Positions 43,357-52,510 of a stretch of DNA of 64,000 nucleotides are shown here, one piece after another. The notes beneath the pieces were generated by a model that searched no databases, was not told where the DNA came from, and worked only from the letters and a program-made list of their open reading frames with translations. Source of the DNA: Burkholderia paludis (lineage in GTDB: Bacteria; Pseudomonadota; Gammaproteobacteria; Burkholderiales; Burkholderiaceae). The stretch covers positions 62,001 to 126,000 of the forward strand of contig NZ_JPGL01000022.1 in assembly GCF_000732615.1 (NCBI RefSeq), in the 5' to 3' direction. The translations under genes were made by a program, and so were the position numbers. How positions within the stretch are numbered: the first letter of the stretch is position 1; each line of letters begins with the position of its first letter.

Positions 43357-44874
43357 TCAGGGCTCCAGATGGAGTTCCTGGATCTTGCGCGTGATCGTGT
43401 TGCGGCCGATGCCGAGCCGCTCCGCGGCCTCGACCTTGCGGCCGCGCGTGAAGTCGAGCGCCTCGCGGATCACGGCCGCCTCGAAGCGGCGCGCCAGTTC
43501 GTCCATCACGTCGGCCGAGTTCTCGCGCAGCAGCCGGGCGACCTCGGTGCGCAGGCCATGCTCCCACAGCGGATAGCCGGCCGGCGCGCCGCCGTTCGGC
43601 GCGGCGGCCACCGGCGTGGACGCCGCCGGCGCCATACCGATCGCCGGCGGCGTGTGCGCCGCTTCGCCAGCGCCGCCGTGCGCGTCCGCGCCGTCGGCCG
43701 TCGCGACGACCGGTGCGCCGGACGGCACGAGGTCGGGCGGCAGGTCCTTGATCTCGACCGTCTGCGCGGGCGCCATCACGGTCAGCCAGTTCGCGAGGTT
43801 CTCGAGCTGCCGCACGTTGCCGGGAAACGGCAGCGACGTCAGGTATGCGAGCGCGTCGTCGGACACGCGCTTCGGCTCGACGCCGAGATCACGCGCGCTT
43901 TTCTGCAGGAAGTGGCGCGTGAGCAGCGCGATGTCCTCGCTGCGCTCGCGCAGCGGCGGCAGGCGCAGCCGGATCACGTTGAGCCGGTGGTAAAGATCCT
44001 CGCGGAACAACCCCTGCCGCACGCGCGATTCGAGATTCTGGTGCGTCGCGGCGATCACGCGCACGTTCGCGCGCAGCGGGTTGTGCCCGCCGACCCGGTA
44101 GAACTGCCCGTCGGACAGCACGCGCAACAGGCGCGTCTGCAGGTCGAACGGCATGTCGCCGATTTCGTCGAGGAACAGCGTGCCGTTCTCCGCCTGCTCG
44201 AAGCGGCCCTGCCGCGTCGTCTGCGCACCGGTGAACGCGCCGCGCTCGTGACCGAACAACTCGGATTCCAGGAGGTCCTTCGGAATCGCCGCGGTGTTCA
44301 GCGCGATGAACGGCCCGTTCGCGCGCGGGCTGTGACGGTGCAGCGCCCTTGCGACGAGTTCCTTGCCGGTACCCGATTCGCCGGTGATCAGCACGGTCGC
44401 GGCCGAGTGCGACAGGCGGCCGATCGCGCGGAACATGTCCTGCATCGCGGGCGCCTGGCCGAGCATCTCGGGCGCCTCGGCGACGCGCTCGTCCTGCGGC
44501 GCGCCGCCGCGCAGGCTTTCCTCGACCGCGCGGCGGATCAGCTCGACCGCCTTGTCGACGTCGAACGGCTTCGCGAGATATTCGAACGCGCCGCCCTGGA
44601 ACGCCGCGACGGCGCTGTCGAGATCGGAGAACGCCGTCATGATGATGACGGGCAGGCCCGGAAGCCGCTCGTGCATCGCCTGCAGCAACTCCAGGCCCGA
44701 GCCGCCGGGCATCCGGATGTCGGACACGAGCACCTGCGGCGTCTCGTGGTCGAGCGCGGCCAGCGCATCACGCACGTTCGCGAAACTCTTCGTCGCGAAG
44801 CTGTCACGGGCGAGCGCCTTTTCGAGCACCCAGCGGATCGATTGGTCGTCGTCTACTATCCAGATCGGCTTCAT
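43357..44874 (-). CDS. ntrC: Nitrogen regulation response regulator NtrC
   Basis: This is a 505-residue sigma-54 activator. The receiver domain has phosphoacceptor Asp52 ([10 protein letters not shown]), then the AAA+ domain with Walker [15 protein letters not shown] and the sigma-54 contact loop GAFTGAQT. A Pro/Ala-rich linker is followed by the Fis-type helix-turn-helix ([19 protein letters not shown]). It is slightly longer than E. coli NtrC (469) owing to the linker. It lies 46 bases after ntrB, in the order glnA-ntrB-ntrC. It should activate the glnA promoter described below. Confidence 0.96.
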   Translation of the reverse strand: MKPIWIVDDDQSIRWVLEKALARDSFATKSFANVRDALAALDHETPQVLVSDIRMPGGSGLELLQAMHERLPGLPVIIMTAFSDLDSAVAAFQGGAFEYLAKPFDVDKAVELIRRAVEESLRGGAPQDERVAEAPEMLGQAPAMQDMFRAIGRLSHSAATVLITGESGTGKELVARALHRHSPRANGPFIALNTAAIPKDLLESELFGHERGAFTGAQTTRQGRFEQAENGTLFLDEIGDMPFDLQTRLLRVLSDGQFYRVGGHNPLRANVRVIAATHQNLESRVRQGLFREDLYHRLNVIRLRLPPLRERSEDIALLTRHFLQKSARDLGVEPKRVSDDALAYLTSLPFPGNVRQLENLANWLTVMAPAQTVEIKDLPPDLVPSGAPVVATADGADAHGGAGEAAHTPPAIGMAPAASTPVAAAPNGGAPAGYPLWEHGLRTEVARLLRENSADVMDELARRFEAAVIREALDFTRGRKVEAAERLGIGRNTITRKIQELHLEP

Positions 44875-44920
44875 AGGTCGGTCAGATATTGGTGAATCCG
44901 GTGAATCGCAATGTCGCCGC

Positions 44921-46093
44921 TCAGTGGTCGAGCGGCAGCAAAATCTGAAACTCGGTACGTCCGGGCCGGCTTTCGACCTCGATCATCCCGTCGTGCTGCT
45001 GCACAAACGTCTGCGCAAGCGTGAGGCCGAGGCCGCTGCCGTCTTCGCGCCCGGACACGAGCGGATAGAAGATCCGGTCGCGGATCTCCTCCGGAATGCC
45101 GGGCCCGTTGTCGATCACGTGCAAATCCAGTGCCAGCCGGTACAGCCGCTTCGCGATCGTCACCTTGCGCGCGATGCGCGTGCGCAGCTCGATCTTCGCG
45201 TCGCCCTGCGCGATCCGTTCGCGCAGCGCCTGCGCGGCATTGCGCACGATGTTGAGCAGCGCCTGGATCAGTTGCTCCTTGTCGCCGCGCAGATCCGGCA
45301 CGCTCACGTCGTAGTCGCGCTCGATCGTGAGCCCGCGCGGGAATTCCGCGAGCATCACCGCGCGCACGCGCTCGCAGACCTCATGAATGTTCACGTCGCC
45401 GACGATGTGCGGATGCCGGTGCGGCTCCAGCAACCGGTCGACGAGCGTCTGCAGGCGGTCGGACTCCTTGATGATCACCTGCGTGTATTCGCGCAACTCG
45501 CCGCGCTCGCGCTCGCCGAGCTCGAATTCGAGCAACTGGGCCGCGCCGCGAATGCCGCCGAGCGGATTCTTGATCTCGTGCGCGAGGTTGCGGATCAGTT
45601 GCTTGTTGACCGCGGTCAGGTCGTGGATGCGCTCCTCGCGGTCGGTGCGCGACTGCCGCTCGTTCTCGAACAGCTCGACGAGCACGAAATCGGGCGCGGT
45701 CTCGAGGAAACCGACGATCGCATGCACGTGCAGCGGTTCGCGGCCGGGCCGGTCGAGCACGGTATCGAGGTGCGTCGCATGAAAGCGCTCCTCGCCGATC
45801 GCGGTGATCGTCGATGCGAGCTCGTTCGCGTTCGGAAAGATCTCGCCCCACGGCCGCTGCGCGAGCTGCCGGCGCGAGATGTCGAGCATCGCCTCCGCGG
45901 ACGGATTCGCGAACGCGATCCGCAGCGTCTTGCGGTCGAGCACGATCACGACCGTCGGCAACGCTTCCAGCCCCGCCAGCAGGCCCGAGCGGGCGAGCCG
46001 CTCGTCGTCCGTCAGTCGCTCGGGTTGCCCCGTTCTCGCCTTGATCAGATTCTTCAGAACCATCTGCGTGCTTGTCGCGCCCCAACGGGCCAT
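44921..46093 (-). CDS. ntrB: Nitrogen regulation sensor kinase NtrB
   Basis: This is a cytoplasmic PAS sensor kinase of about 390 residues that phosphorylates NtrC under PII control. The PAS domain covers about residues 35-150 (LEALPTVVIVLDRKTLRIAFANPSAE in two parts). The phosphoacceptor histidine is in RNLAHEIKNPLGGIRG, and the ATPase domain has NIVRNAAQAL, DNGPGIPEEI and GLGLTLAQT. No membrane segment is seen, as is normal for NtrB. I place the start at 46093 (MARWGATSTQM); an ATG at 46063 (MVLKNLIKART) is an alternative. A terminator separates it from glnA, so read-through or an own promoter is expected. Confidence 0.94.
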   Translation of the reverse strand: MARWGATSTQMVLKNLIKARTGQPERLTDDERLARSGLLAGLEALPTVVIVLDRKTLRIAFANPSAEAMLDISRRQLAQRPWGEIFPNANELASTITAIGEERFHATHLDTVLDRPGREPLHVHAIVGFLETAPDFVLVELFENERQSRTDREERIHDLTAVNKQLIRNLAHEIKNPLGGIRGAAQLLEFELGERERGELREYTQVIIKESDRLQTLVDRLLEPHRHPHIVGDVNIHEVCERVRAVMLAEFPRGLTIERDYDVSVPDLRGDKEQLIQALLNIVRNAAQALRERIAQGDAKIELRTRIARKVTIAKRLYRLALDLHVIDNGPGIPEEIRDRIFYPLVSGREDGSGLGLTLAQTFVQQHDGMIEVESRPGRTEFQILLPLDH

Positions 46094-46113
46094 GAAATGA
46101 AAATTCCCGGAAC

Positions 46114-46144
46114 AAAAAAGGGACGGCTGGACGCCGTCCCCTTT
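46114..46144 (-). terminator. Terminator after glnA
   Basis: GGGACGGC and GCCGTCCC arms flank a five-base loop; on the minus strand a run of six T follows. It lies between glnA and ntrB, so ntrBC expression needs read-through or its own promoter. Confidence 0.8.
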
Positions 46145-46224
46145 CAGACTCCGCCGCTCCCGCCGCAGACCGCGCGACGGGAACGAACCGGCATGACGGC
46201 GCTGAATCGAAGCGCCATTGCCGA

Positions 46225-47640
46225 TTACAGCGAGTAGTACATCTCGAACTCGATCGGGTGCGTCGTCATGCGGAACTTCGCCAGCTCCTGCTCCTTCAGT
46301 GCGAGGTACGCGTCGATCATGCCGTCGGTGAACACGCCGCCACGGGTCAGGAACTCGCGATCCTTGTCGAGCGCTTCGAGTGCCTGGTCCAGGCCCGCGC
46401 AGACGGTCGGGATCTTTGCATCCTCTTCCGGCGGCAGGTCGTACAGGTTCTTGTCGGCAGCTTCGCCCGGATGGATCTTGTTCTGGATGCCGTCGAGGCC
46501 GGCCATCATCAGCGCCGTGAAGCACAGGTACGGGTTCGCCATCGGATCCGGGAAGCGCGTTTCGATGCGGCGGCCCTTCGGGTTCGACACGTGCGGAATG
46601 CGGATCGATGCCGAACGGTTGCGCGCCGAGTACGCGAGCTTGACCGGTGCCTCGAAGTGCGGGACCAGACGCTTGTACGAGTTCGTCGTCGGGTTCGTGA
46701 TCGCGTTCAGTGCACGGGCGTGCTTGATGATGCCGCCGATGTAGAACAGCGCCAGTTCCGACAGGCCGGCGTAGCCGTTGCCCGCGAACAGGTTCTGGCC
46801 GTCCTTCCAGATCGACTGGTGAACGTGCATGCCCGAACCGTTGTCGCCGACGACCGGCTTCGGCATGAACGTCGCCGTCTTGCCGTACGAATGCGCGACG
46901 TTATGGATGATGTACTTCGACCATTGCGTCCAGTCGGCGCGCTGCACCAGCGTCGAGAACTTCGTGCCGATTTCGTTCTGGCCCTGGCCCGCCACTTCGT
47001 GGTGGTGCACTTCGACCGGGATGCCGAGCTGCTCGAGCAGCAGGCACATTTCCGAACGCATGTCCTGGAACGTGTCGACCGGCGCGACCGGGAAGTAGCC
47101 GCCCTTCGTGCCCGGACGGTGGCCCGTGTTGCCGCCTTCGAATTCCTTGCCCGACGACCACGGCGCTTCTTCCGAGTTGATCTTCACGAAGCAGCCCGAC
47201 ATGTCCGTGTTCCACTGGACCGAGTCGAAAATGAAGAATTCCGGTTCCGGACCGAAGAAGGCGGTGTCGCCGATGCCCGTGCTCTTCAGGTACGCTTCGC
47301 CGCGCTTCGCGAGCGAACGCGGATCGCGCTCGTAGCCCTTGCCGTCGGCCGGCTCGACCACGTCGCAGGTCAGCACGAGGGTCGACTCTTCATAGAACGG
47401 ATCGACGAAGGCAGCGCTCGGGTCCGGCATGAGCAGCATGTCCGACGCCTCGATGCCCTTCCAGCCAGCGATCGACGAACCGTCGAATGCATGACCGCTT
47501 TCGAACTTGTCTTCGTCAAACGCCGAAACCGGCACCGACACGTGCTGCTCCTTGCCGCGCGTATCCGTGAAGCGGAAATCGACAAACTTGACGTCCTCGT
47601 CCTTCACGAGCTGCATGACGTCGGCGACGGTTTTACTCAT
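46225..47640 (-). CDS. glnA: Glutamine synthetase type I
   Basis: This is a 471-residue enzyme that makes glutamine from glutamate, ammonia and ATP; type I beta, dodecameric. It begins [29 protein letters not shown] in two conserved parts. The family signatures are [19 protein letters not shown] and the adenylylation site NLYDLPPEE with the regulatory tyrosine. The length fits the bacterial type I enzyme (469). The upstream region has a sigma-54 promoter and an NtrC-type site, and the downstream genes are ntrB and ntrC. AGGAGAAGAGGTT precedes the ATG. Confidence 0.97.
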   Translation of the reverse strand: MSKTVADVMQLVKDEDVKFVDFRFTDTRGKEQHVSVPVSAFDEDKFESGHAFDGSSIAGWKGIEASDMLLMPDPSAAFVDPFYEESTLVLTCDVVEPADGKGYERDPRSLAKRGEAYLKSTGIGDTAFFGPEPEFFIFDSVQWNTDMSGCFVKINSEEAPWSSGKEFEGGNTGHRPGTKGGYFPVAPVDTFQDMRSEMCLLLEQLGIPVEVHHHEVAGQGQNEIGTKFSTLVQRADWTQWSKYIIHNVAHSYGKTATFMPKPVVGDNGSGMHVHQSIWKDGQNLFAGNGYAGLSELALFYIGGIIKHARALNAITNPTTNSYKRLVPHFEAPVKLAYSARNRSASIRIPHVSNPKGRRIETRFPDPMANPYLCFTALMMAGLDGIQNKIHPGEAADKNLYDLPPEEDAKIPTVCAGLDQALEALDKDREFLTRGGVFTDGMIDAYLALKEQELAKFRMTTHPIEFEMYYSL

Positions 47641-47751
47641 AACCTCTTCTCCTGATTGAACAATTCCGGCGGACTGGGAACCGCCTCGTTTATCGAGCTG
47701 ACCGGGGTCTTGCTTTGGCGCAGCACGCCCCGATTCGACCGAATCCTATAA

Positions 47752-47767
47752 AGCAGCTTCCGTGCCA
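47752..47767 (-). promoter_or_regulatory. Sigma-54 promoter of glnA
   Basis: On the minus strand TGGCACGGAAGCTGCT fits the -24/-12 consensus TGGCAC-N5-TTGCT with one mismatch, and the GG and GC pairs are spaced by exactly ten bases. It lies about 112 bases before the glnA ATG. Confidence 0.75.
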
Positions 47768-47866
47768 CCCGTACGAAAAATGGGCGCGAATCGCGCCGGC
47801 GCTCGCCGCGACGGGGCTGTACTGCGCAATTCCGGGGCCCGACGCCGCACCGGCCGCCAAACGCAG

Positions 47867-47881
47867 GCACCGCAATGGTGC
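47867..47881. promoter_or_regulatory. NtrC-type enhancer site
   Basis: GCACC-GCAAT-GGTGC is a perfect inverted repeat matching the NtrC pattern GCACC-N5-GGTGC. It lies about 100 bases upstream of the sigma-54 promoter, a normal enhancer distance. Confidence 0.75.
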
Positions 47882-48045
47882 GATCGCCGCGATGCGCCGC
47901 GCCGACCGGATCATTCTGGTGCATCCGCGTCATTCTGCACTGTTTTGGTGAACGCGTGGGCGGCGCGTGCACCGTACCGCATGCGGGCATCCGTGCCGCG
48001 ACGCCGCGCTAGAATGGTCGTTTGACCAACAGGAGACTCTCCGCC

Positions 48046-48510
48046 ATGAGTACGCTCGACCAGCTTTACGCAAAGGCCGACGAACGCCGCGCCCAGGGCG
48101 CGCTCAACTACGCCGGCGCGCTGCTGCCGGCCGAAGCCTTCGAACTGCTGCAGCTCGACCCGGCGGCGCGCCTCGTCGACGTGCGCACCCGCGCCGAACT
48201 CGACTGGATCGGCCGCCCGCTCATCGGCGACGGCCAGTACCTGCACCTCGAATGGACGCGCTACCCGGGCGGCGTGCCGAACGCCGAATTCGTCAACGAA
48301 CTGAAGGCGGCCCTCCCGGCCGGTACGCCCATCCTGTTCCTGTGTCGCAGCGCCGCACGCTCGAAGCTCGCCGCGGTCGCCGCCGCGCAGGCCGGCTTCA
48401 CCAGGGCGTTCGACCTGCTCGAAGGCTTCGAGGGCGCCAAGGACGCCGAAGGCCACCGCAAGACGGTCGAAGGCTGGTGCTTCCGGAAACTGCCGTGGAT
48501 CGGCGCCTGA
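48046..48510 (+). CDS. Rhodanese-like sulfurtransferase domain protein
   Basis: This is a 154-residue single-domain rhodanese. The active-site loop is LFLCRSAARSKLAA with Cys100, and the N-terminal part carries RLVDVRTRAELDWIGRP, the typical rhodanese Asp-Arg motif. The domain probably carries persulfide sulfur; the loop also resembles that of a tyrosine phosphatase, so the substrate is uncertain. CAGGAGACTCTCCGCC precedes the ATG. No membrane segment is seen. It is divergent from glnA, with no clear functional link. Confidence 0.88.
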   Translation: MSTLDQLYAKADERRAQGALNYAGALLPAEAFELLQLDPAARLVDVRTRAELDWIGRPLIGDGQYLHLEWTRYPGGVPNAEFVNELKAALPAGTPILFLCRSAARSKLAAVAAAQAGFTRAFDLLEGFEGAKDAEGHRKTVEGWCFRKLPWIGA

Positions 48511-48633
48511 CGGCCTGACGACACGCCACGCACGCCGGCTGCGACGATCCCATCGTCGAGCCGGGCGATGACATGCCGATGACGGGCCGCGTTGCACGGC
48601 CCGCGGCCTCGGTACGGCCGGATCGGGAGCCGC

Positions 48634-49449
48634 TCAGGCGCGCGGCGTCTCGGGCTCGACGACGTCCCCGCCGAGCAGATGCACACCCTCGCGCAGTTTC
48701 ACGTACGCGGCCGCGACGGCCTCCGGCTCGCCCTTCACGCCCAGGTCGATGTGACGGCGCGCGTAGATCCCGCCGCGCTCCGCATCGCCCACGCTCGGCA
48801 GGCTGAACACGCGCACGCCCGGAAAATCGCGCTCGATGCGCTCCATCAGCGGCGTGAGGGTCGATTCGGGCAGCTCGAACACCAGCAGCGAGCGCTCCGC
48901 GTGCGGCGTCGCATGGTGCAGATGCGCATACTTCGTGTCGAGCACCCATTCGATCATCGGCCACGCCATGACCGGGAAACCCGGCACGAAGTGCAGGTCG
49001 CCGACCGAGAAGCCGGGAATCCGGTTGTAGCCGTTCGGGATGATCGTCGCGCCCGCCGGGAACACGCCCATGTTGAAGCGGTGCTGGTTCTCCGGCGCAT
49101 CGAAGTCGACCGGCGCGGCCGGATCGGCGTGCGTTTCGCGGATCCGCTCCGCGATCAGCACCTTCGCCTCCGGATGCAGTTCGAGCGGCAGGCCGAGCGC
49201 GGCGGCCGCGCACTGGCGCGTGTGGTCGTCCGGCGTCGCGCCGATCCCGCCCGTCGAGAACACGATGTCGCCCGACGCGATCGCGCGCGCGAGCGTCGCC
49301 GTGATGCGCGCCGGATCGTCGCCGACGTATTCGGCCCAGTCGAGCGCGAGGCCGCGCGCGCCGAGCAGCTCGACGACCTTCGCCAGATGCTTGTCCTGCC
49401 GGCGGCCCGAAAGGATTTCGTCGCCGATGATGATGATGCCGATGCTCAT
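48634..49449 (-). CDS. CinA-type molybdopterin-binding domain protein
   Basis: This is a 271-residue protein of the competence/damage-inducible CinA N-terminal (MoCF) family. It begins MSIGIIIIGDEILSGRRQDKH and has the FSTGGIGATPDDHTRQ motif that in this family binds molybdopterin-like or nucleotide ligands. The C-terminal nicotinamide-nucleotide amidase domain of full CinA is missing. Related stand-alone proteins are pyrophosphatases or of unknown role. The start overlaps the stop of the upstream membrane protein gene by four bases, so they are coupled. Confidence 0.87.
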   Translation of the reverse strand: MSIGIIIIGDEILSGRRQDKHLAKVVELLGARGLALDWAEYVGDDPARITATLARAIASGDIVFSTGGIGATPDDHTRQCAAAALGLPLELHPEAKVLIAERIRETHADPAAPVDFDAPENQHRFNMGVFPAGATIIPNGYNRIPGFSVGDLHFVPGFPVMAWPMIEWVLDTKYAHLHHATPHAERSLLVFELPESTLTPLMERIERDFPGVRVFSLPSVGDAERGGIYARRHIDLGVKGEPEAVAAAYVKLREGVHLLGGDVVEPETPRA

Positions 49450-50273
49450 GCCTGCCCCATGTCGATTGCGGTGGCGCGCGTGCTTGCGCGCAGGTCCTCC
49501 AGCGCACGCAGGCAATAGTGCCCGAACCACAGCGCCGAGAAGACGAGAATGAAAGCGTAAACCCAGATCATGGCCGCCGCGACGAACGGAAACAGCACCA
49601 TCGTCCAGACCGACGACACCCACACGAAGGTCGGCACGGTGCCGAGCAGCCCGGTCGCGATGCCGATGCCGATCAGCGGCCAGCGGCGCTGCCGCACCAG
49701 GGCGCGGCGCTCGTCACGGCTCGCGTGCAGCGCGAGCGCATCGTAGGTCATCACGCGGTACGTGAGCCAGCCCCAGATGACCGGCGGCAGCAGCGCGAAG
49801 AACGGCGGAATCAGCCACAGCGGGATCGTCACGACCAGCACGACGACGCCGGCCAGCGCCGCCCACAGCGAGTTGGCAACGCTGCCGACGAAGGTGCCGC
49901 CCCGCTTCGGCTCGAGCGCCGCGAACTGCCGGTTCGACAGGTGCTTGATCACGACCGGCATCGACAGCGTCGCGATCAGCAGCAGCACGGTCAGCACGAT
50001 CAGCGGAATCGCCAGCGACACGACCACGAACGGCGCGACGACCGCATGCAGTTGCGACATGCCGATCGCGTCGAAGGCGCGATACAGCGCGGCCGTCAGC
50101 ACGAAGCCGTCGAGCGCGCCGCGCGCCGCGTCGATCAGCGTCTGCCACGAGAACCACAGCAAGACGCCCCACAGCACGGCCGAGACGAGGAACGGCATCA
50201 GGGTGAGCCAGAGCATGCGCGGATGCAATGCACTCGCCAGTGCCCGGACGAAGGAACGCAGCAGGTCGTTCAT
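49446..50273 (-). CDS. EI24/CysZ-family membrane protein
   Basis: This is a 275-residue inner-membrane protein of the EI24 family, which includes the sulfate transporter CysZ. At least four membrane segments are visible (MLWLTLMPFLVSAVLWGVLL, VVVSLAIPLIVLTVLLLI, a segment near VVVLVVTIPLWLIPPFFALL and a last one near VWTMVLFPFVAAAMIWVYA). The loop around GGTFVGSVANSLWAALAG is typical. A start at 50273 gives MNDLLRSFVRALA; the upstream open frame has no ribosome site. It overlaps the CinA-type gene by ATGA. Transport of sulfate is only one possibility. Confidence 0.82.
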   Translation of the reverse strand: MNDLLRSFVRALASALHPRMLWLTLMPFLVSAVLWGVLLWFSWQTLIDAARGALDGFVLTAALYRAFDAIGMSQLHAVVAPFVVVSLAIPLIVLTVLLLIATLSMPVVIKHLSNRQFAALEPKRGGTFVGSVANSLWAALAGVVVLVVTIPLWLIPPFFALLPPVIWGWLTYRVMTYDALALHASRDERRALVRQRRWPLIGIGIATGLLGTVPTFVWVSSVWTMVLFPFVAAAMIWVYAFILVFSALWFGHYCLRALEDLRASTRATAIDMGQA

Positions 50274-50384
50274 GCGAGCCTGTATCGACGGAGAAAAACG
50301 GGGAAAGGATAAACCACGCGGCCCGCATGCGCCAAAGCGCATGCGGGCCGCGTCAGGGAGCCGCTCAACGGGAGGATGGCCGGG

Positions 50385-51359
50385 TCAGACCGACGCCGCG
50401 CCGCGCTTCGCGGGGAACAGGCGCCGGAAGATCCGCACGAACGCGAGGCCGTGCTGCGACCAGAAGCCTTCGCCGTAGGACACGCCTTCGACCTGATCGC
50501 GGATGCCGGTCGGCTCGATCGTGCGGTTCCACGACGCGGTGCCGAACATCATGTCCCACCACGGAAACAGCACGCCGAAATTGCAGCCGTACTTGGTGCC
50601 TTCATGACCGTAGCCGACCGCATGGTGGCGCCGGTGGAAGATCGGGCTGACGAGCACGCGCTCGCCGAGCCAGCCGTACGACAGTTGCGCATTCGTATGC
50701 TGGATGCTCTGCAGGAAGTTGGTGACCGCGGTCAGCACGACGAACTGCGACGGCGACACGCCGATCACGAGCGCGATCGCCGCGAAGAAGCCGGCCTGGA
50801 TCACGTCGTCGAGCAGGTGGTTGCGGTCGTCGCACCACAGCGACATCTGGCGCTGGCTGTGGTGCACGGCGTGCAGTTCCCACCAGATGCCGATCTTGTG
50901 CTGCCAGCGGTGATACCAGTAGCCCGCGAAATCGAGCACGACGAGATAGATCGCGAACGTGACGATCGGCTGCGACGTGACGCCCGGCCACAGGTAGTCG
51001 AGGTTGAGGTTCGCGACCCCGTACAGGCGCAGCCACGCCTGGAAGTTGTCGAACAGCGGCTGGAACGCGAAGAAGAACAGCAGCGAGAAGATCCCGAGCT
51101 TCGAGATCGCCGTGTAGATCACGTCGACCCGCACGGCCTTGCGGTCCTTCCAGTCCTCGACGGGCCGCAGCGCCTCGAGCGGACGCAGCAGCACGAACAT
51201 CACGACCATCTGCAACGCGCCGATCACGACCCAGTACAGCGCGTCGTAGGTGTCCTCGTCGTAGTCCATCATGTCGAACTTGAAGAGGAGCGGCTGCACG
51301 ATGTCGACGTACAGCCAGGTCTGGATGTTCGACACGAAGGTATCGATCAGGTGAAGCAT
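50385..51359 (-). CDS. Sterol desaturase/fatty-acid hydroxylase family membrane protein
   Basis: This is a 324-residue membrane protein of the fatty-acid hydroxylase superfamily. The di-iron histidine boxes are visible as HRWQHK, HAVHHSQRQ and HRRHHAVG. About four membrane segments are seen. The C-terminal part ends RLFPAKRGAASV. A good GGAGG ribosome site lies before the ATG at 51359. Family members hydroxylate or desaturate lipids; the substrate here is unknown, and Burkholderia makes hopanoids and hydroxylated ornithine lipids, so lipid modification is plausible. It lies 16 bases after the beta-propeller gene, so the two are probably co-transcribed. Confidence 0.87.
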   Translation of the reverse strand: MLHLIDTFVSNIQTWLYVDIVQPLLFKFDMMDYDEDTYDALYWVVIGALQMVVMFVLLRPLEALRPVEDWKDRKAVRVDVIYTAISKLGIFSLLFFFAFQPLFDNFQAWLRLYGVANLNLDYLWPGVTSQPIVTFAIYLVVLDFAGYWYHRWQHKIGIWWELHAVHHSQRQMSLWCDDRNHLLDDVIQAGFFAAIALVIGVSPSQFVVLTAVTNFLQSIQHTNAQLSYGWLGERVLVSPIFHRRHHAVGYGHEGTKYGCNFGVLFPWWDMMFGTASWNRTIEPTGIRDQVEGVSYGEGFWSQHGLAFVRIFRRLFPAKRGAASV

Positions 51360-51375
51360 CGGGCGCCTCCGTGCG

Positions 51376-52365
51376 TTACGCGCCGTTCGCCGCGCGCCAC
51401 GGCGCGCGATCGAAGAAATAGATGCCGTGCGGCGAGCGGCCGACGGCAATCGTCTGCACCAGCTTGCGCGACGCGAGATCGATGATCCCGACCTTCTTCG
51501 CGAAACGGAACGTCACCCACAGCGTCTTCTTGTCGGCGGACAGCTCCATGTCGTCCGGGCCCGGCAGCAGGCCGGTGATGTCGCCGACATTGGTGAGCGT
51601 GTTCTCGTCGATGATGCTGATCGTGTTCGCAACCCGGTTCGTCACCGCGACGTGGGTGCCGTCGGCGAGCGAGCGGAAGTTGTGCGCGCCCTTGCCCGTG
51701 ACGATCTGCTTGACGACCTTCTGGTTGCGCCAGTCGACCACCGCGACGTAATCCGAGCCCGTCATCCCGACGAGCAGGTACTTGTCGTCCGGCGTGAGCC
51801 ACAGGCCGGCCGGCACCTTGCCGACCTTCATCTTCCACTTGACCGTCTGCGTCGCCAGGTCGATCGCCGCGATCTCGCCGGAGACCTGCAGCGACACGAG
51901 CACCGTCTTGCTGTCCTTCGTGAATGCGAGGTGGCTCGGCATCACTTCCAGCGGCACGCGCTTCGCGAGATGCAGGTCGCGGCCGTCGTAGCTGTAGATG
52001 TCGACGCGGTCGAGGCGCAGGCCGGCCGCCGCGAACCACTTGCGGTCGGGCGAGAAGCCGAGCTGGTAGGGATCGTCGATCCCTTCGACGGTGCGCTGCA
52101 GCTTGCCCGTCTTCGGATCGAGGAACATCAGGCTGTTCGAGACCGAATTTGCAACGATCAGCGACGAATTGTCGGGCGTCACCATCAGGTGGTGAGGTTC
52201 CTTGCCGGTCGGCATCGTGCCGACGACCTCGCGGGTCTGCTGGTCGATCAGGGAAAGCGTCGCTTCGGCCGAATTCAGGACGATCACGTTATTCGCGTGG
52301 GCGGCGGGCGCCAGCACGGCGGCGGCCAGCGCGAGCGTGCGGCCGAGGGAAAGAAAAGTGCGCAT
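51376..52365 (-). CDS. Secreted YVTN-type beta-propeller protein
   Basis: This is a 329-residue predicted periplasmic protein. A signal peptide covers residues 1-24 (MRTFLSLGRTLALAAAVLAP, cut after AHA). The mature part is made of about seven short repeats, such as SLIDQQTREVVGTMPTGKEP, FLDPKTGKLQRTVEGID and IIDENTLTNVGDITG, the YVTN/NHL beta-propeller pattern. No catalytic residue is evident, so a binding or scaffold role is likely. It is the first gene of a pair with the sterol-desaturase family gene; the functional link is unknown. Confidence 0.85.
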   Translation of the reverse strand: MRTFLSLGRTLALAAAVLAPAAHANNVIVLNSAEATLSLIDQQTREVVGTMPTGKEPHHLMVTPDNSSLIVANSVSNSLMFLDPKTGKLQRTVEGIDDPYQLGFSPDRKWFAAAGLRLDRVDIYSYDGRDLHLAKRVPLEVMPSHLAFTKDSKTVLVSLQVSGEIAAIDLATQTVKWKMKVGKVPAGLWLTPDDKYLLVGMTGSDYVAVVDWRNQKVVKQIVTGKGAHNFRSLADGTHVAVTNRVANTISIIDENTLTNVGDITGLLPGPDDMELSADKKTLWVTFRFAKKVGIIDLASRKLVQTIAVGRSPHGIYFFDRAPWRAANGA

Positions 52366-52510
52366 GAAGACTCACGTCGTGGAACAACCGTCATTGTAAA
52401 ACGTTCAACCGGCCCCGCCGGTTGACGCAAGCCGACCTTGCGCCACTTGGACGCACGGCGCGGCCGGCCGGGGCCGGCCGCCGGCGCCGGGCCGGGAAAC
52501 CACTGCCGCA

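Larger units (their letters stand above)
47641..48045. other. Divergent regulatory region of glnA and a rhodanese gene
   Basis: This 405-base region has no convincing gene. It contains the sigma-54 promoter and NtrC-type site of glnA (listed separately). The plus-strand promoter of the rhodanese gene should lie near 47950-48020 but is not clear by eye. Confidence 0.6.

Noticed and set aside
48046..48510. Tyrosine phosphatase function for the rhodanese protein
   Set aside because: The CRSAARSK loop is somewhat phosphatase-like, but the overall single-domain rhodanese pattern and the N-terminal DVRTRAE motif fit better.
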